Positions 36,301 through 43,986 of a DNA stretch of 64,000 nt are shown here, piece after piece; position 1 is the first letter of the stretch; each line of letters starts with the position of its first letter. Source of the stretch: Ulvibacterium sp965248315 (lineage in GTDB: Bacteria; Bacteroidota; Bacteroidia; Flavobacteriales; Flavobacteriaceae). Below the pieces are notes generated by a model that was not told the origin of the DNA, did not search any database, and saw only the letters and a program-made list of their open reading frames with translations. The translations under genes were made by a program, and so were the position numbers. The stretch spans positions 2,914,001 through 2,978,000 of the forward strand of contig NZ_CBDFIX010000002.1 of NCBI RefSeq assembly GCF_965248315.1, given 5' to 3'.

Positions 36301-36682
36301 CCAAAAGCCCGTCTCCGTTTACATCGGCCATGGTAGTTCCGGTGTTCCATAAACCTTCAGCAAAAACACCTGCCTCTTTGGCAATTTCCTTAAATTCAAA
36401 ATTACCTTGGTTGATATACAAATGACTACCGACCATATTTCCCGTAAAATAAATGTCCGAAAGCCCATCATTATTTACATCGCCGATAGCTAGCCCACCA
36501 CCATTGTAGAGATAGCTATATTCCAGCACATTGAACTCCTGTGTTTCCTGTAATACGTTCTTGAAGGTGACTCCTGTAGTGCTAGGTGCCAATAACGTAA
36601 ACATTTTACTAGTGTCCTCCTGGGTACAAGAGATCAATAGGAAAGCTACTAAGATGGAAAGGAATCGTCTGGAAGTTTGCAT
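33353..36682 (-). CDS. FG-GAP/VCBS repeat lipoprotein with ASPIC/UnbV domain (CRTAC1-like)
   Basis: 1109 residues from the ATG at 36682 (MQTSRRFLSILVAFLLISC, lipobox Cys at about 19); a longer in-frame start nine codons upstream would extend past the signal peptide. Calcium-binding FG-GAP/VCBS blades recur throughout (GDVNNDGLSDIYFTGN, ADVNGDGLLDIYICR, DYDKDGDLDLFILN, DINNDGWLDIYVSND, ADLDNDGDLDLVVNN). Around residues 535-600 lies an ASPIC/UnbV domain (YIKVHLKGEGKNTFGIGAKVIIYS, RGYQSSMGHDLIFGLGEA). Predicted to be anchored at the cell surface; partner glycan or protein unknown. Separated from susD by a terminator and coupled to the DUF5107 gene by a 4-bp overlap. Confidence 0.9.
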   Translation of the reverse strand: MQTSRRFLSILVAFLLISCTQEDTSKMFTLLAPSTTGVTFKNVLQETQEFNVLEYSYLYNGGGLAIGDVNNDGLSDIYFTGNMVGSHLYINQGNFEFKEIAKEAGVFAEGLWNTGTTMADVNGDGLLDIYICRSATPSANQRKNLLFINNGPSSDTGQVNFTEKGAEYGVDDSGYSTQASFFDYDKDGDLDLFILNHSSQKYAGFGQITASLKNRKNPAFSDKLYRNDNGKFTNVSDEAGLVSNVLGFGLGVAVSDINNDGWLDIYVSNDYNEQDYLYINNQDGTFSESLEEFIGHTSMFSMGSDIADVNNDGYMDIMSLDMLPEGNYRQKMVSGPDNYDKYQLLVNSGFYNQTMRNMLQLNNQGTSFSEIGQFSGISNTDWSWAALFADLDLDGYKDLFVTNGYKRDYTNMDFMNYAVQEKLKENKTGQQTAIMDLIEKIPSTVEENYTYRNKGDLTFEKVNASWGLDQKSLSNGAAYADLDNDGDLDLVVNNIDAEAFIYRNNSEKQAAHNYIKVHLKGEGKNTFGIGAKVIIYSAGNKLTQEMIPTRGYQSSMGHDLIFGLGEAAVDSLAVFWPDDRIQTLRNIVPNQILTLDQKDAQLSQEESIHSKPSYFSDISADSLLNFVHRENNFIDFKREQLLPHKLSTQGPKMAKADVNGDGLEDIFIGGAKGSAGKLFLQSKTGGFKASNSKVFEKDKDSEDLGVLFFDADSDTDMDLYVVSGGSDFDSNAPELQDRIYLNSGNGIFNRNENALPQMYTSGSTAVAGDYDTDGDLDLFVGGRLTPGQYPIAPRSYILQNNGKGKFTDVTQDLNADLLNPGMVTDALWTDFNGDDKADLIVIGEFMGIRLFENSDGKLQEITDNSGLKDSEGWWNTIEQADFDADGDMDYVLGNFGLNSQLKASTEEPAELYFKDFDNNGSLDPILCSYVMGESYPVFSKDDLVGQLSGLKNRYVNYSDYADQKITDIFTQEELADAQILKSKNFATSYMENLGDGSFRLAPLPHAAQFAPVYGILIDDFNQDDNLDLLLAGNFFGTRVKYGRYDANRGVLLLGNGKGDFHPVSHSKSGLNITGEVRDIINLELPKNERIIILARNNDTLLTYKIDSEK

Positions 36683-36740
36683 AGCCGAGAGCTGTATATA
36701 AATCAACAAGGTACAGAATTACAAAAGATAATATAAAAAA

Positions 36741-36767
36741 GACCGCAACGGAATTGCGGTCTTTTTT
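36741..36767 (-). terminator. Terminator between susD and the FG-GAP gene
   Basis: A perfect 8-bp stem gaccgcaa/ttgcggtc around cggaa, flanked by a run of six A on the left and seven T on the right. On the minus strand the hairpin is followed by TTTTTT, and it could also terminate rightward transcripts. Confidence 0.88.
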
Positions 36768-36786
36768 TACACATATGTGGTTTAAT

Positions 36787-38382
36787 TTAATTTTTGGCGT
36801 CCCACCATAGTTTAGTGGTACCTAAATCCGGACCACCCAATAAATTGGAAATAGCTGCATTTACCTCTTCGGTGTTATCAGCAAACTCCGTAGCGGTGTA
36901 GGTCATCCTTCTAGGAATTTCATCGACCGCTATATTGGGGTTAAGCGTGTTTAGCCTGTCATACAATACAGGATACCCTGTTCTTCTACGTTCGGCATAA
37001 GCCTCCTCACTGTCAGGCCAAAGTGCTATCCATTTTTGGGTAATGATCTGCTCCAATTGCGCCTCGGCACTACCAGCAGCATTATACGCCACAGGAACCG
37101 TAGATACAGCAGGGTTGGAACCATCTATAGCGGCCGGGGTCAGTCCACTGGTGACATAATCATCTCCCGAAAGGTTGGTACCATCATAGCCATGCTGTAA
37201 ATGGGATTGTGTGATTCCCTGATTGTACAAATCTTCAGCAGTTCCACCTGCTGCCCATCCTTCCAATGCGGCTTCGGCCCTTAAGAAATAGGCTTCCGCA
37301 GCCGCCATGACTATCCAAGCTGGTCCGGGATCGCCACCTAAGGTGTATGGTCCGGCCATATTGGAGGCCAAGTCATTGAAAGGCGTAGTCGCCTTGGATT
37401 CTGCTGTTTGCCCGTTGCGCATTCCTTCGTAAGGAAAGTCCACGCCCGCCGGATCATCAGCAGCATCCGGGGTGGTGGCAGGTGCGTAATAGGTGGCTAC
37501 CCGCGGATCTTGGTATCCCTTTAAAATACTCTCCATATCCCCACTCATCCGGAATTCACCCCATTGGGTAATAGTGGTATAACTATTGGTGAAGTTGAGA
37601 TTGGTCTGGATCAATGCATTGTCATCATTAGAGGTCATGACCCCACCCGAAATAGCGGCTTCGGCATTACTTTGGGATAGCGCGGGATCCACATATTTCA
37701 CACGCATTGCCAAGCGTAGACGCAAGGTATTGGCGAATTTTGTCCATTTATCGACATCACCACCAAAAATAACATCATTCCCTCCTAAAAAGGAAGTCCC
37801 TCCAGCATTGGACTGCAATACCGTTATGGCTTCCGCTAGAGTGGTAAAAAAATCATTGTAGATGTCCTGTTGTGAATCATACGATACTTGGTTTTCCAAA
37901 TTTCCAAAATTGGAATAGGGAATAGGACCCCAGTAGTCGGTTACCCTATGATACGCATAGACCCGCCAAACCTTCATCATGGCGTTTTCCAAATCAAAGC
38001 CAAGTTCCAAAGCAGTATCCTCTGCAAACTTGATATTAGGTGCAGACCTACTATAAAAGTAGCGATAGGCACCATTCAGCCATCCTCCCACTAGGATAAA
38101 CTGGTCGCTATCAAAGTTAGGTGCGGTAGTGGCGAAATAATTCGCATATACATCCGAGAACAATGAGTGCCATAACTGAAAAGGCCCTCTTGCACTATCA
38201 AAAGGCAGAAAGTTCGGGGTATACAAGGCCCTTTGAACGAATAGTGGATATTCCGAGGAAGTTATCGCATCCGTGGTAAAGTTCTTCGGATCGGTGTTCA
38301 GTTCCGTAAAATCATCCGTACAGCTTAGCAGGAATCCTCCTAAAACCAAGGCTATACATAATCTAGTTACAATTCTTTTCAT
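36787..38382 (-). CDS. SusD/RagB family nutrient-binding lipoprotein
   Basis: 531 residues from the ATG at 38382 (MKRIVTRLCIALVLGGFLLSC, lipobox Cys at about 21); an upstream in-frame ATG would extend past the susC stop. SusD-like features: CTDDFTELNTDPKNFTTD near the N-terminus, ILVGGWLNGAYRYFYSR..., WKRVYAYHRVTDYWGPIPYSNF-type TPR region, and EAYFLRAEAALEGW and the C-terminal EEAYAERRRTGYP. The LNTDPKNFTT start fits the SusD-like_2 subgroup. It would form the lid on the SusC channel and bind glycan or peptide ligands on the surface. 28 bp separate it from susC. Confidence 0.95.
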   Translation of the reverse strand: MKRIVTRLCIALVLGGFLLSCTDDFTELNTDPKNFTTDAITSSEYPLFVQRALYTPNFLPFDSARGPFQLWHSLFSDVYANYFATTAPNFDSDQFILVGGWLNGAYRYFYSRSAPNIKFAEDTALELGFDLENAMMKVWRVYAYHRVTDYWGPIPYSNFGNLENQVSYDSQQDIYNDFFTTLAEAITVLQSNAGGTSFLGGNDVIFGGDVDKWTKFANTLRLRLAMRVKYVDPALSQSNAEAAISGGVMTSNDDNALIQTNLNFTNSYTTITQWGEFRMSGDMESILKGYQDPRVATYYAPATTPDAADDPAGVDFPYEGMRNGQTAESKATTPFNDLASNMAGPYTLGGDPGPAWIVMAAAEAYFLRAEAALEGWAAGGTAEDLYNQGITQSHLQHGYDGTNLSGDDYVTSGLTPAAIDGSNPAVSTVPVAYNAAGSAEAQLEQIITQKWIALWPDSEEAYAERRRTGYPVLYDRLNTLNPNIAVDEIPRRMTYTATEFADNTEEVNAAISNLLGGPDLGTTKLWWDAKN

Positions 38383-38410
38383 GTTTTTTTCTTTAAAATT
38401 ACAATTTTTT

Positions 38411-41400
38411 TTAGAATCCAAAGTTTATCGAAACCCCGATTTGGCGGCTTGTAGGTAAAGGAAAAGCCACTCGTCCTTCCGCAGTGTTTTCAATACTGGC
38501 AAGCAGGTCCGGGTCAAAACTATCAGCCTTGTTGGAAATGAAGAACAGGTTTCTACCGACCAAGGATATATTGGCAGATGTGATAAAGGTTTTGGAAAGA
38601 AGATTTTGAGGTACCGTATATCCAATGACCAATTCCCGTAAACGAACATTGGACAGCTCCGTTACAAAGGCCTCTCCAACGGGAGTGTTTCTACCACCTA
38701 CACGGTTCCAATATTCCTCTGCACTAACTGCTATGTTATTAGCGGCTCCGGTAGATTGTACGATGGCAGTTTCACCTGCTATAAAGTTTTCACCAAATAT
38801 CAATCCGCCTTCACGACCTTGAAGCGTTGATTCCAAAACCCCGTCCCGCGCCAAGATAGCGTCCGTAAAGTTGGTAGCCGTACCTCCTTGACGAATATCG
38901 ATCAAAGCACTAAAATTAAAGTTTTTGTAACGCAAAGAGTTTCGGATACCACCTAACCAGTCGGGATTAAAATTGGCAACCAAAACCTCATCCCTTCCGG
39001 GAGTGATTAAAGGAAGACCAAAATCATCAACAAGTACTCTGCCCTGATCGTCGCGCTGATAACCTCTGGAATAGATATCTCCAAATTCACCACCAACAAC
39101 CAAGGTATAGTCCCGAATAAAATCACTATTAATGGTCAGTCTGTCAAAACCTTCGGCAATTTCCAAGACCTCACTTTCATTAGTACCAAAGTTTACGTCC
39201 AGGTCCCAAGTAAAGTCCGGATTATCAATGATGGTCGCCCCGAAGATGATTTCAACCCCGGAATTTTGGATGTCCGCTCCATTTTGAAAACGGCTAGCGA
39301 TTCCAGATGCCACCGGGGTAGGGGTGGCGAATATCTGATCAAAGGTATTGGTCCTAAACCAGGTAAAATCTAAACGAAGACGATTGTCCAAGAATCGGGA
39401 GTCAAATCCTAACTCCAATGACCTTGTTGTCTCAGGGCGTAAATCTGGGTTAGGTAATTCCGGGTCTAGTTCTGCCGTACCAAAGATGATGTTGGCTCTT
39501 TGCGCTAATTGGAAGGGGTCGGTATCGTTACCCACCTCGGCCCAGTTGGCTCGCAACTTTAAAAAGCTTAGGGGTGAACTGCTCAAATCAACCAAATCGG
39601 TAACTACCGCGGTCAAACCTACAGAAGGATAAAAATAAGAACGATTATCCTCTGGTAAAGTAGAACTCCAATCGTTTCTTGCCGTTAAATTTAAGAACAC
39701 AGCATTCTTATAGGAGAATTCACCTAAAGCATAGACGGATTGTTGCTCAAAAGCCTCAAATTCTTCCCGAGCCACTGGATTTTGTGTATTGCTCAGTGCG
39801 AAGAAATTCTCGATGGTGAAATTGGTTCCTTCACCCCAAAGTCTGTCCCGTTCAAAAACCCTGAGGTTAGCCCCTACATTCAAATCTATCTTAAAATCAT
39901 CGGTAATCTGTTTGTTGTAGTTGATCAGCACATCACTGTTCCAATCAGATTGAACCTGTTGTTCCTTCCGATAGCTACCGAACTGGGCCACAGTATAGGT
40001 ATCGTTGTTTCGTAAAATCTCCGATCTATAACTATCGCGGTCTATAGCTGAACGTCCTAGTATATAGAGGTCATCCGTAATTTGGTATTTAAGTGACAAC
40101 AGCCCCAAGACACGTTCCTGTAATCTTGGACGCAACACATTGTTGATGGTCCAATATGGGTTTCCTCCCCCATTGAACTGAGGTAAAAAGTAATGCTGCC
40201 GAAGCTTACCTTCCGGATTAATGAATTCAAAGTTTTCAAAATCCTCTGTACGGATATTTCTTGGCGTTTTGTACAGATACCTAACGGGATTGTCAAAACC
40301 TTCGCCAGTAGCCAATTGGTTTGCAAAATCGTCGCGGATATAGTTCAATTTGCCATCCATTGTCAATTTATCCGTAATCTTGGTGTTTATACGTGTGGAA
40401 ATACTATGCCTGCTCAAGTCGTTCCCTGGTACAATACCTGCGGCATCGGTAAAGGTATAGCCCAAAAAGACATTGGATTTTTCGGTATTGATATTGACCC
40501 CTACATTGGTAGCCAAGTTATGTCCAATTTGGAAAAAATCATCCACATTGTCCGGTTGTGCCTCATAGGCGTAGGTCTGTCCAAACAGCGGGTATTCTGG
40601 ATTGTTGGACCAGTGCGCTACTTGACTTCCATCAAACCGTGGTCCCCAAGAAGTAGTGGCTTGCTCTCCATAGGAGCCGCCAGCACCTTGACCATATTCA
40701 TTTTGCAATTCCAAAAGGTTGATGGCACTTGAAAAGGTAGATACAAATCCTATGGAAGTGGAAACCCCTTCGCGGGCTCCCTTACCGGATTTGGTGGTAA
40801 TCACGATGGCTCCGTTGGCCGCCCTACTACCGTAAAGGGCCGCAGCGTTAGCACCGCGAAGCACTGAAATCTCTTGGATGTCATCCGGGCTAATATTGTT
40901 GATGTCCCCGTTCAAGAGAATACCATCAACCACATATAGAGGTTGGCTACTCCCATCAATGGAACGGTTACCCCTTAGCAAAACTTTGGTGGGTGCACCT
41001 ACACCAGAAGAAGACTGGGTAACGGAGAGACCGGCTACCTTACCGCTCAAACCTTCCAAGACATTTACAGGTCGTGCTTGGGTAAGTTCTTCGGTTCGTA
41101 CCTGTTGGTTAGCATAGGACAGTGACTTTTCCGAACGCTCAAGACCCAGGGCGGTGACCACAACCTCATCCAGTTGATTTTCGTCTACCACCATTTGGAC
41201 ATCAACGGTATTGGAAGCACCAACGGTAATGCTTTGGGTCCTCATTCCTATATATGAAAATACCAAAACGTTTCCTTCGGCGACCTCTATGGTATAGTTG
41301 CCGTCAAAATCGGTTTGTGTTCCATTCGTGGTTCCCTGAACCAGAACGTTTACCCCTGGTAAAGGTGACCCGTCCGAGGTGTCGGTTACCGTTCCTGTAA

Positions 41401-41473
41401 CGGTTTTGTTCTGTGCCAGCAAAGGGTATGCCCCTAATACCAACACAAGAAATACAATCAATTTTCTAGTCAT
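38411..41473 (-). CDS. SusC/RagA family TonB-linked outer membrane transporter
   Basis: 1020 residues, normal SusC length. A signal peptide is followed by a carboxypeptidase-like N-terminal extension (KTVTGTVTDTSDGSPLPGVNVLVQGTTNGTQTDFDGNYTI). The TonB box region and plug follow (EVVVTALGLERSEKSL, VNVLEGLSGKVAGLSV, VLLRGNRSIDGSSQPLYVVDGI, VLRGANAAALYGSRAANGAIVITTK). The rest is a 22-stranded beta-barrel ending in INFGF, a typical OM terminus. It imports glycan or peptide fragments with SusD using TonB energy. The probable regulator lies divergently-adjacent upstream on the same strand, with an operator candidate between. Confidence 0.96.
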   Translation of the reverse strand: MTRKLIVFLVLVLGAYPLLAQNKTVTGTVTDTSDGSPLPGVNVLVQGTTNGTQTDFDGNYTIEVAEGNVLVFSYIGMRTQSITVGASNTVDVQMVVDENQLDEVVVTALGLERSEKSLSYANQQVRTEELTQARPVNVLEGLSGKVAGLSVTQSSSGVGAPTKVLLRGNRSIDGSSQPLYVVDGILLNGDINNISPDDIQEISVLRGANAAALYGSRAANGAIVITTKSGKGAREGVSTSIGFVSTFSSAINLLELQNEYGQGAGGSYGEQATTSWGPRFDGSQVAHWSNNPEYPLFGQTYAYEAQPDNVDDFFQIGHNLATNVGVNINTEKSNVFLGYTFTDAAGIVPGNDLSRHSISTRINTKITDKLTMDGKLNYIRDDFANQLATGEGFDNPVRYLYKTPRNIRTEDFENFEFINPEGKLRQHYFLPQFNGGGNPYWTINNVLRPRLQERVLGLLSLKYQITDDLYILGRSAIDRDSYRSEILRNNDTYTVAQFGSYRKEQQVQSDWNSDVLINYNKQITDDFKIDLNVGANLRVFERDRLWGEGTNFTIENFFALSNTQNPVAREEFEAFEQQSVYALGEFSYKNAVFLNLTARNDWSSTLPEDNRSYFYPSVGLTAVVTDLVDLSSSPLSFLKLRANWAEVGNDTDPFQLAQRANIIFGTAELDPELPNPDLRPETTRSLELGFDSRFLDNRLRLDFTWFRTNTFDQIFATPTPVASGIASRFQNGADIQNSGVEIIFGATIIDNPDFTWDLDVNFGTNESEVLEIAEGFDRLTINSDFIRDYTLVVGGEFGDIYSRGYQRDDQGRVLVDDFGLPLITPGRDEVLVANFNPDWLGGIRNSLRYKNFNFSALIDIRQGGTATNFTDAILARDGVLESTLQGREGGLIFGENFIAGETAIVQSTGAANNIAVSAEEYWNRVGGRNTPVGEAFVTELSNVRLRELVIGYTVPQNLLSKTFITSANISLVGRNLFFISNKADSFDPDLLASIENTAEGRVAFPLPTSRQIGVSINFGF

Positions 41474-41570
41474 AATGTTAGTTTTTTTGATAATGAAGTT
41501 AGTTTAACATTTTATTATAATATGTGAATTTAAACTATTTTTTCTATAAAACAAGATGTCCAAGAAAAAA

Positions 41571-41584
41571 TGTGCTCGAACACA
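41571..41584. promoter_or_regulatory. Candidate LacI-family operator upstream of susC
   Basis: tgtgctcgaacaca is a 14-bp palindrome with one mismatched pair and a central CG (41577-41578), the layout usual for LacI-family operators. It lies 98 bp upstream of the susC start, between susC and the LacI-type gene. Confidence 0.5.
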
Positions 41585-41711
41585 CCTCCGAAAATTCTCG
41601 TTAAACCGGCCTTCGTACTAGCGTATATAGGGTGAAACAATTTGCTATGGAATTGTTTGTTAAAAACCATTTTTTAGTATCCCAAGAAGGAAGAATTGAT
41701 ATTCCTAGGCA

Positions 41712-42752
41712 TCAATTTATATAATATTTCACATTCTCCGCGGTTACAATATCTATGGGCAACAATTCTTGAGAAGGCATTTCTTTTTCAAATAGAAAAT
41801 ATTCCGCTAAATAACCGATTCCCAAATAGGCTTGTCTTTTTGGTTTTTGATGGATGAGAAAATCTATTTTTCCTTTGCGTAAATGTTTCAGATTTTCCTC
41901 CAAAAGGTCATATCCTACCATTGTAAAATTTCGGCCATCTGTCCGAAGAAATTCTATCAGCAAATGGGCTTTGGAATTGGTAACAAAAAAGCCGGTTATC
42001 CAAGGGTGGCTTTCCAGAAACAAAGTGAATTCCGTCTTGAAGTGATCCGGATTATCTGTCTTAAGATTATATGTAATAATTTTTTTTGTATTTCTCTTTT
42101 TCTCCTTAAAGTAGTCCCTAAAACCAATTTCCTTTTGCCGCATATGCAACTCCTCATCAATATGTATAATTGCAATGTGCGTGCCTTCGGCAGTAACCTT
42201 GTCTATAAGATTTGCAGCGACCCTACCACTTTGTACTAAATCTTGGCCAATGAAATTTTCTATACTCAAGGAATCTATATGATTGTTGAAGGACGCCAGA
42301 AATATTCCTTTTTGCCTACAGTTTTGGAATACCTTTAGTGATTCCTTGTGAAAAATAGGAACCATTAATAGCGCATCTGGGTTTGAATCAATCGCGACAT
42401 TTGACTGTTCTACAAAATGATTCGTTCTGTTAGGATGATATGGATATTCTTCGACTACTACTCCGAAAGGGCCAAATTCCTTGGCGGCTATGCGCGCACC
42501 TTCTATAGCCGGAAGCCAATAAGGGTCTATTTCAAAGCCCGGTATGAGGACGCAAATTTTATAGGTTTTATTGATCTTAAGGTTTCTTGCAATCGGATTT
42601 GGCCTGTAATCAATCTTTTTTAATACCCTGTCCACCTTTTGATAGGCATCCTTGGAAACCCTACCGCGTTTGTGAAGTACCCTGTCAACGGTACCTTTGG
42701 AAACACCGGCGAATTGAGCAATATCCTTAATGGTGTACTTTTTTTTATTCAT
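41712..42752 (-). CDS. LacI-type transcriptional regulator
   Basis: 346 residues from the ATG at 42752 (MNKKKYTIKDIAQFAGVSKGTVDRVLHKRGRVSKDAYQKVDRVL), a canonical N-terminal LacI helix-turn-helix, here with the GTVDRVLHKRG variant frequent in this phylum. The hinge is KIDYRPNPIARNLK. The periplasmic-binding-protein-like effector domain follows (YKICVLIPGFEIDPYWLPAIEGARIAAKEFG through ITGFFVTNSKAHLLIEFL). It probably represses or activates the adjacent SusC/SusD locus in response to a sugar; the effector is unknown. The intergenic operator candidate with a central CG supports local action. Confidence 0.92.
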   Translation of the reverse strand: MNKKKYTIKDIAQFAGVSKGTVDRVLHKRGRVSKDAYQKVDRVLKKIDYRPNPIARNLKINKTYKICVLIPGFEIDPYWLPAIEGARIAAKEFGPFGVVVEEYPYHPNRTNHFVEQSNVAIDSNPDALLMVPIFHKESLKVFQNCRQKGIFLASFNNHIDSLSIENFIGQDLVQSGRVAANLIDKVTAEGTHIAIIHIDEELHMRQKEIGFRDYFKEKKRNTKKIITYNLKTDNPDHFKTEFTLFLESHPWITGFFVTNSKAHLLIEFLRTDGRNFTMVGYDLLEENLKHLRKGKIDFLIHQKPKRQAYLGIGYLAEYFLFEKEMPSQELLPIDIVTAENVKYYIN

Positions 42753-43250
42753 ACAATAATAGATCGAATCCAAATTTTACAGCTATAAATATAGTGCATA
42801 TTTGAAAGGAGCCCCTAAAACACCTAATTCCGTAACCCTTGGCATGGAAAATATGCAAAAACTAATAATGAGGTAAAAACGAAGAGTAGAGTAGGCGGAA
42901 CAAAAAGCCATTGGGAAGAACAAGAGAAACATTTTTAATGGATAACTAACTCAAAATTAACTGTGCCTACCCAATGGCAAAACGAGATTGCTAACAACTT
43001 TTGATAAAAGTAAAAGGAATGGAACAAAATGAGTAGTAGGAATAATTTCAATCTTGATAGGATTTTGCAATGTTAGATGACCACCTTAATGGTAACGTAT
43101 AAAAACTAAGAGAAGACCAAAACTTGAACAGTAATATTACAGGATAAATGATAAAATCAAGCAAAAGAAGAAACAATTAACATAAATGGTATAAAATATA
43201 TGTAACTTTTTTCTTACATTTAATACGTATTAACCCTTAATAGCAATATC
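42753..43250. other. Gene-free AT-rich region with an interlocked inverted repeat
   Basis: No convincing gene in 498 bp. GTAGGC (42891-42896) and GCCATTGGG (42907-42915) are mirrored, in a-b-a'-b' order, by GCCTAC (42965-42970) and CCCAATGGC (42970-42978). This could form a pseudoknot or alternative hairpins, or be a remnant of a small element. The rest is low-complexity AT-rich sequence. The end of the region carries the promoter block of the first lanthipeptide precursor. Confidence 0.5.
43211..43233 (+). promoter_or_regulatory. Duplicated upstream block of lanthipeptide precursor 1
   Basis: A 23-bp block 18 bp before the ATG, 21/23 identical to the block before precursor 2. It contains TACATTTA, one base off TAnnTTTG, and a perfect 14-bp palindrome ttaatacgtattaa at 43220-43233. 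Confidence 0.45.
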
Positions 43251-43436
43251 ATGAAAAAAGCAAAGTTTTCTGGGAAGCTTTCCCTTGGTAAAAAAAAGAT
43301 TTCCAATTTGGCGGCTCAGTCCATTGTAGGAGGAGGAGGATCTAGTTATGCAAATAGTTGTTCCATAGGCTGCCCGACCGACACAACTAATAACAACTGT
43401 ACTTCAGCTACTTCTGTAGTGATTTCCTGTTGCTAG
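43251..43436 (+). CDS. lanA: Class I lanthipeptide precursor, copy 1 (61 aa)
   Basis: 61 residues. The leader (MKKAKFSGKLSLGKKKISNL, then AAQSIVGG) is basic, with the KLSLxKKxISNL motif of Bacteroidota class I lanthipeptide leaders and a double-glycine end; the exact cut within the run of four Gly is uncertain. The core has Cys at 37, 41, 50, 60 and 61 and many Ser and Thr that could be dehydrated: CSIGCPTDTTNNNC, then TSATSVVISCC. The adjacent Cys pair at the end is notable. lanC and a split lanB lie downstream. A terminator-like hairpin follows at once. Ring topology and cleavage site are not known. Confidence 0.9.
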   Translation: MKKAKFSGKLSLGKKKISNLAAQSIVGGGGSSYANSCSIGCPTDTTNNNCTSATSVVISCC

Positions 43437-43460
43437 AAGTTATTTTTGTTAGTTTTTTTG

Positions 43461-43495
43461 ACCATTAGTTATGGCACATAACTAATGGTTTTTTT
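43461..43495 (+). terminator. Terminator after precursor 1
   Basis: A perfect 13-bp stem (43461-43473 with 43477-43489) around gca, followed by TTTTTTG. It separates precursor 1 from precursor 2. Confidence 0.88.
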
Positions 43496-43568
43496 GTTGA
43501 TGTGCTCTATTTTTTTTCTAGGGTTATCCTTAACTTTAACAAGTTTAAAATTTTATATATTAAATATT

Positions 43569-43591
43569 TTCTTACATTTATTACATATTAA
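43569..43591 (+). promoter_or_regulatory. Duplicated upstream block of lanthipeptide precursor 2
   Basis: Same 23-bp block as before precursor 1 with two substitutions; includes TACATTTA. Palindrome symmetry is weakened here. It lies 17 bp before the ATG and supports a separate promoter for this gene. Confidence 0.45.
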
Positions 43592-43607
43592 TCTTTAAAT
43601 ATTTATC

Positions 43608-43796
43608 ATGAAAAAAGCAAAGTTTTCAGGGAAACTTTCCCTTAGCAAAAAGAAGATTTCCAATTTAACTTCTAAAGCGATAACCGGCGGAGCTAGGGCT
43701 ACGATGTATGACCTCACTTGTTCCTTGGGTTGTCCAACCGATACCACAAATGCCAATTGTACTTCTGGCGCTTCTATAGTGATTTCTTGTTGTTAA
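43608..43796 (+). CDS. lanA: Class I lanthipeptide precursor, copy 2 (62 aa)
   Basis: 62 residues, paralogue of the preceding gene. The leader is nearly identical (MKKAKFSGKLSLSKKKISNL, TSKAITGG). The first core residues differ (ARATMYDL against GGSSYANS), but the five-Cys scaffold keeps exact spacing: TCSLGCPTDTTNANC, then TSGASIVISCC (Cys 38, 42, 51, 61, 62). The pair could form two related compounds or a two-component system. A second hairpin-T run follows before lanC. The cluster shows no own transporter or C39-type protease, although the GG ends suggest such processing. Confidence 0.9.
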   Translation: MKKAKFSGKLSLSKKKISNLTSKAITGGARATMYDLTCSLGCPTDTTNANCTSGASIVISCC

Positions 43797-43828
43797 ATTT
43801 TCGGTCAGGAATTACTGTTTTTCACCTA

Positions 43829-43865
43829 ACCATCAGTAGCAAACAAACCCTTGCTGATGGTTTTT
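43829..43865 (+). terminator. Terminator-like hairpin after precursor 2
   Basis: accatcag (43829-43836) pairs with ctgatggt (43854-43861) around a 17-base loop, with a short T run. Weaker than the hairpin after precursor 1, so it may act as an attenuator that lets some transcripts reach lanC and lanB. Confidence 0.6.
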
Positions 43866-43986
43866 CTGTTCTAATTGCGCCTAAATGTACGTTTATGCCC
43901 CTGCAATGCATAATTCCTGGGATTATTGGATAAAACGCCATTGTTTGTACTAAATCAACGGACTTTGGCATATACGATTTTGCATT

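Noticed and set aside
43131..43140. Palindrome gtaatattac as an operator
   Set aside because: A 10-bp AT-rich palindrome is expected by chance and has no promoter nearby.
43251..43796. The two precursor copies as a simple repeat or CRISPR-like array
   Set aside because: The repeats are coding, the differences respect codons and Cys positions, and there are only two units with gene-sized spacing.
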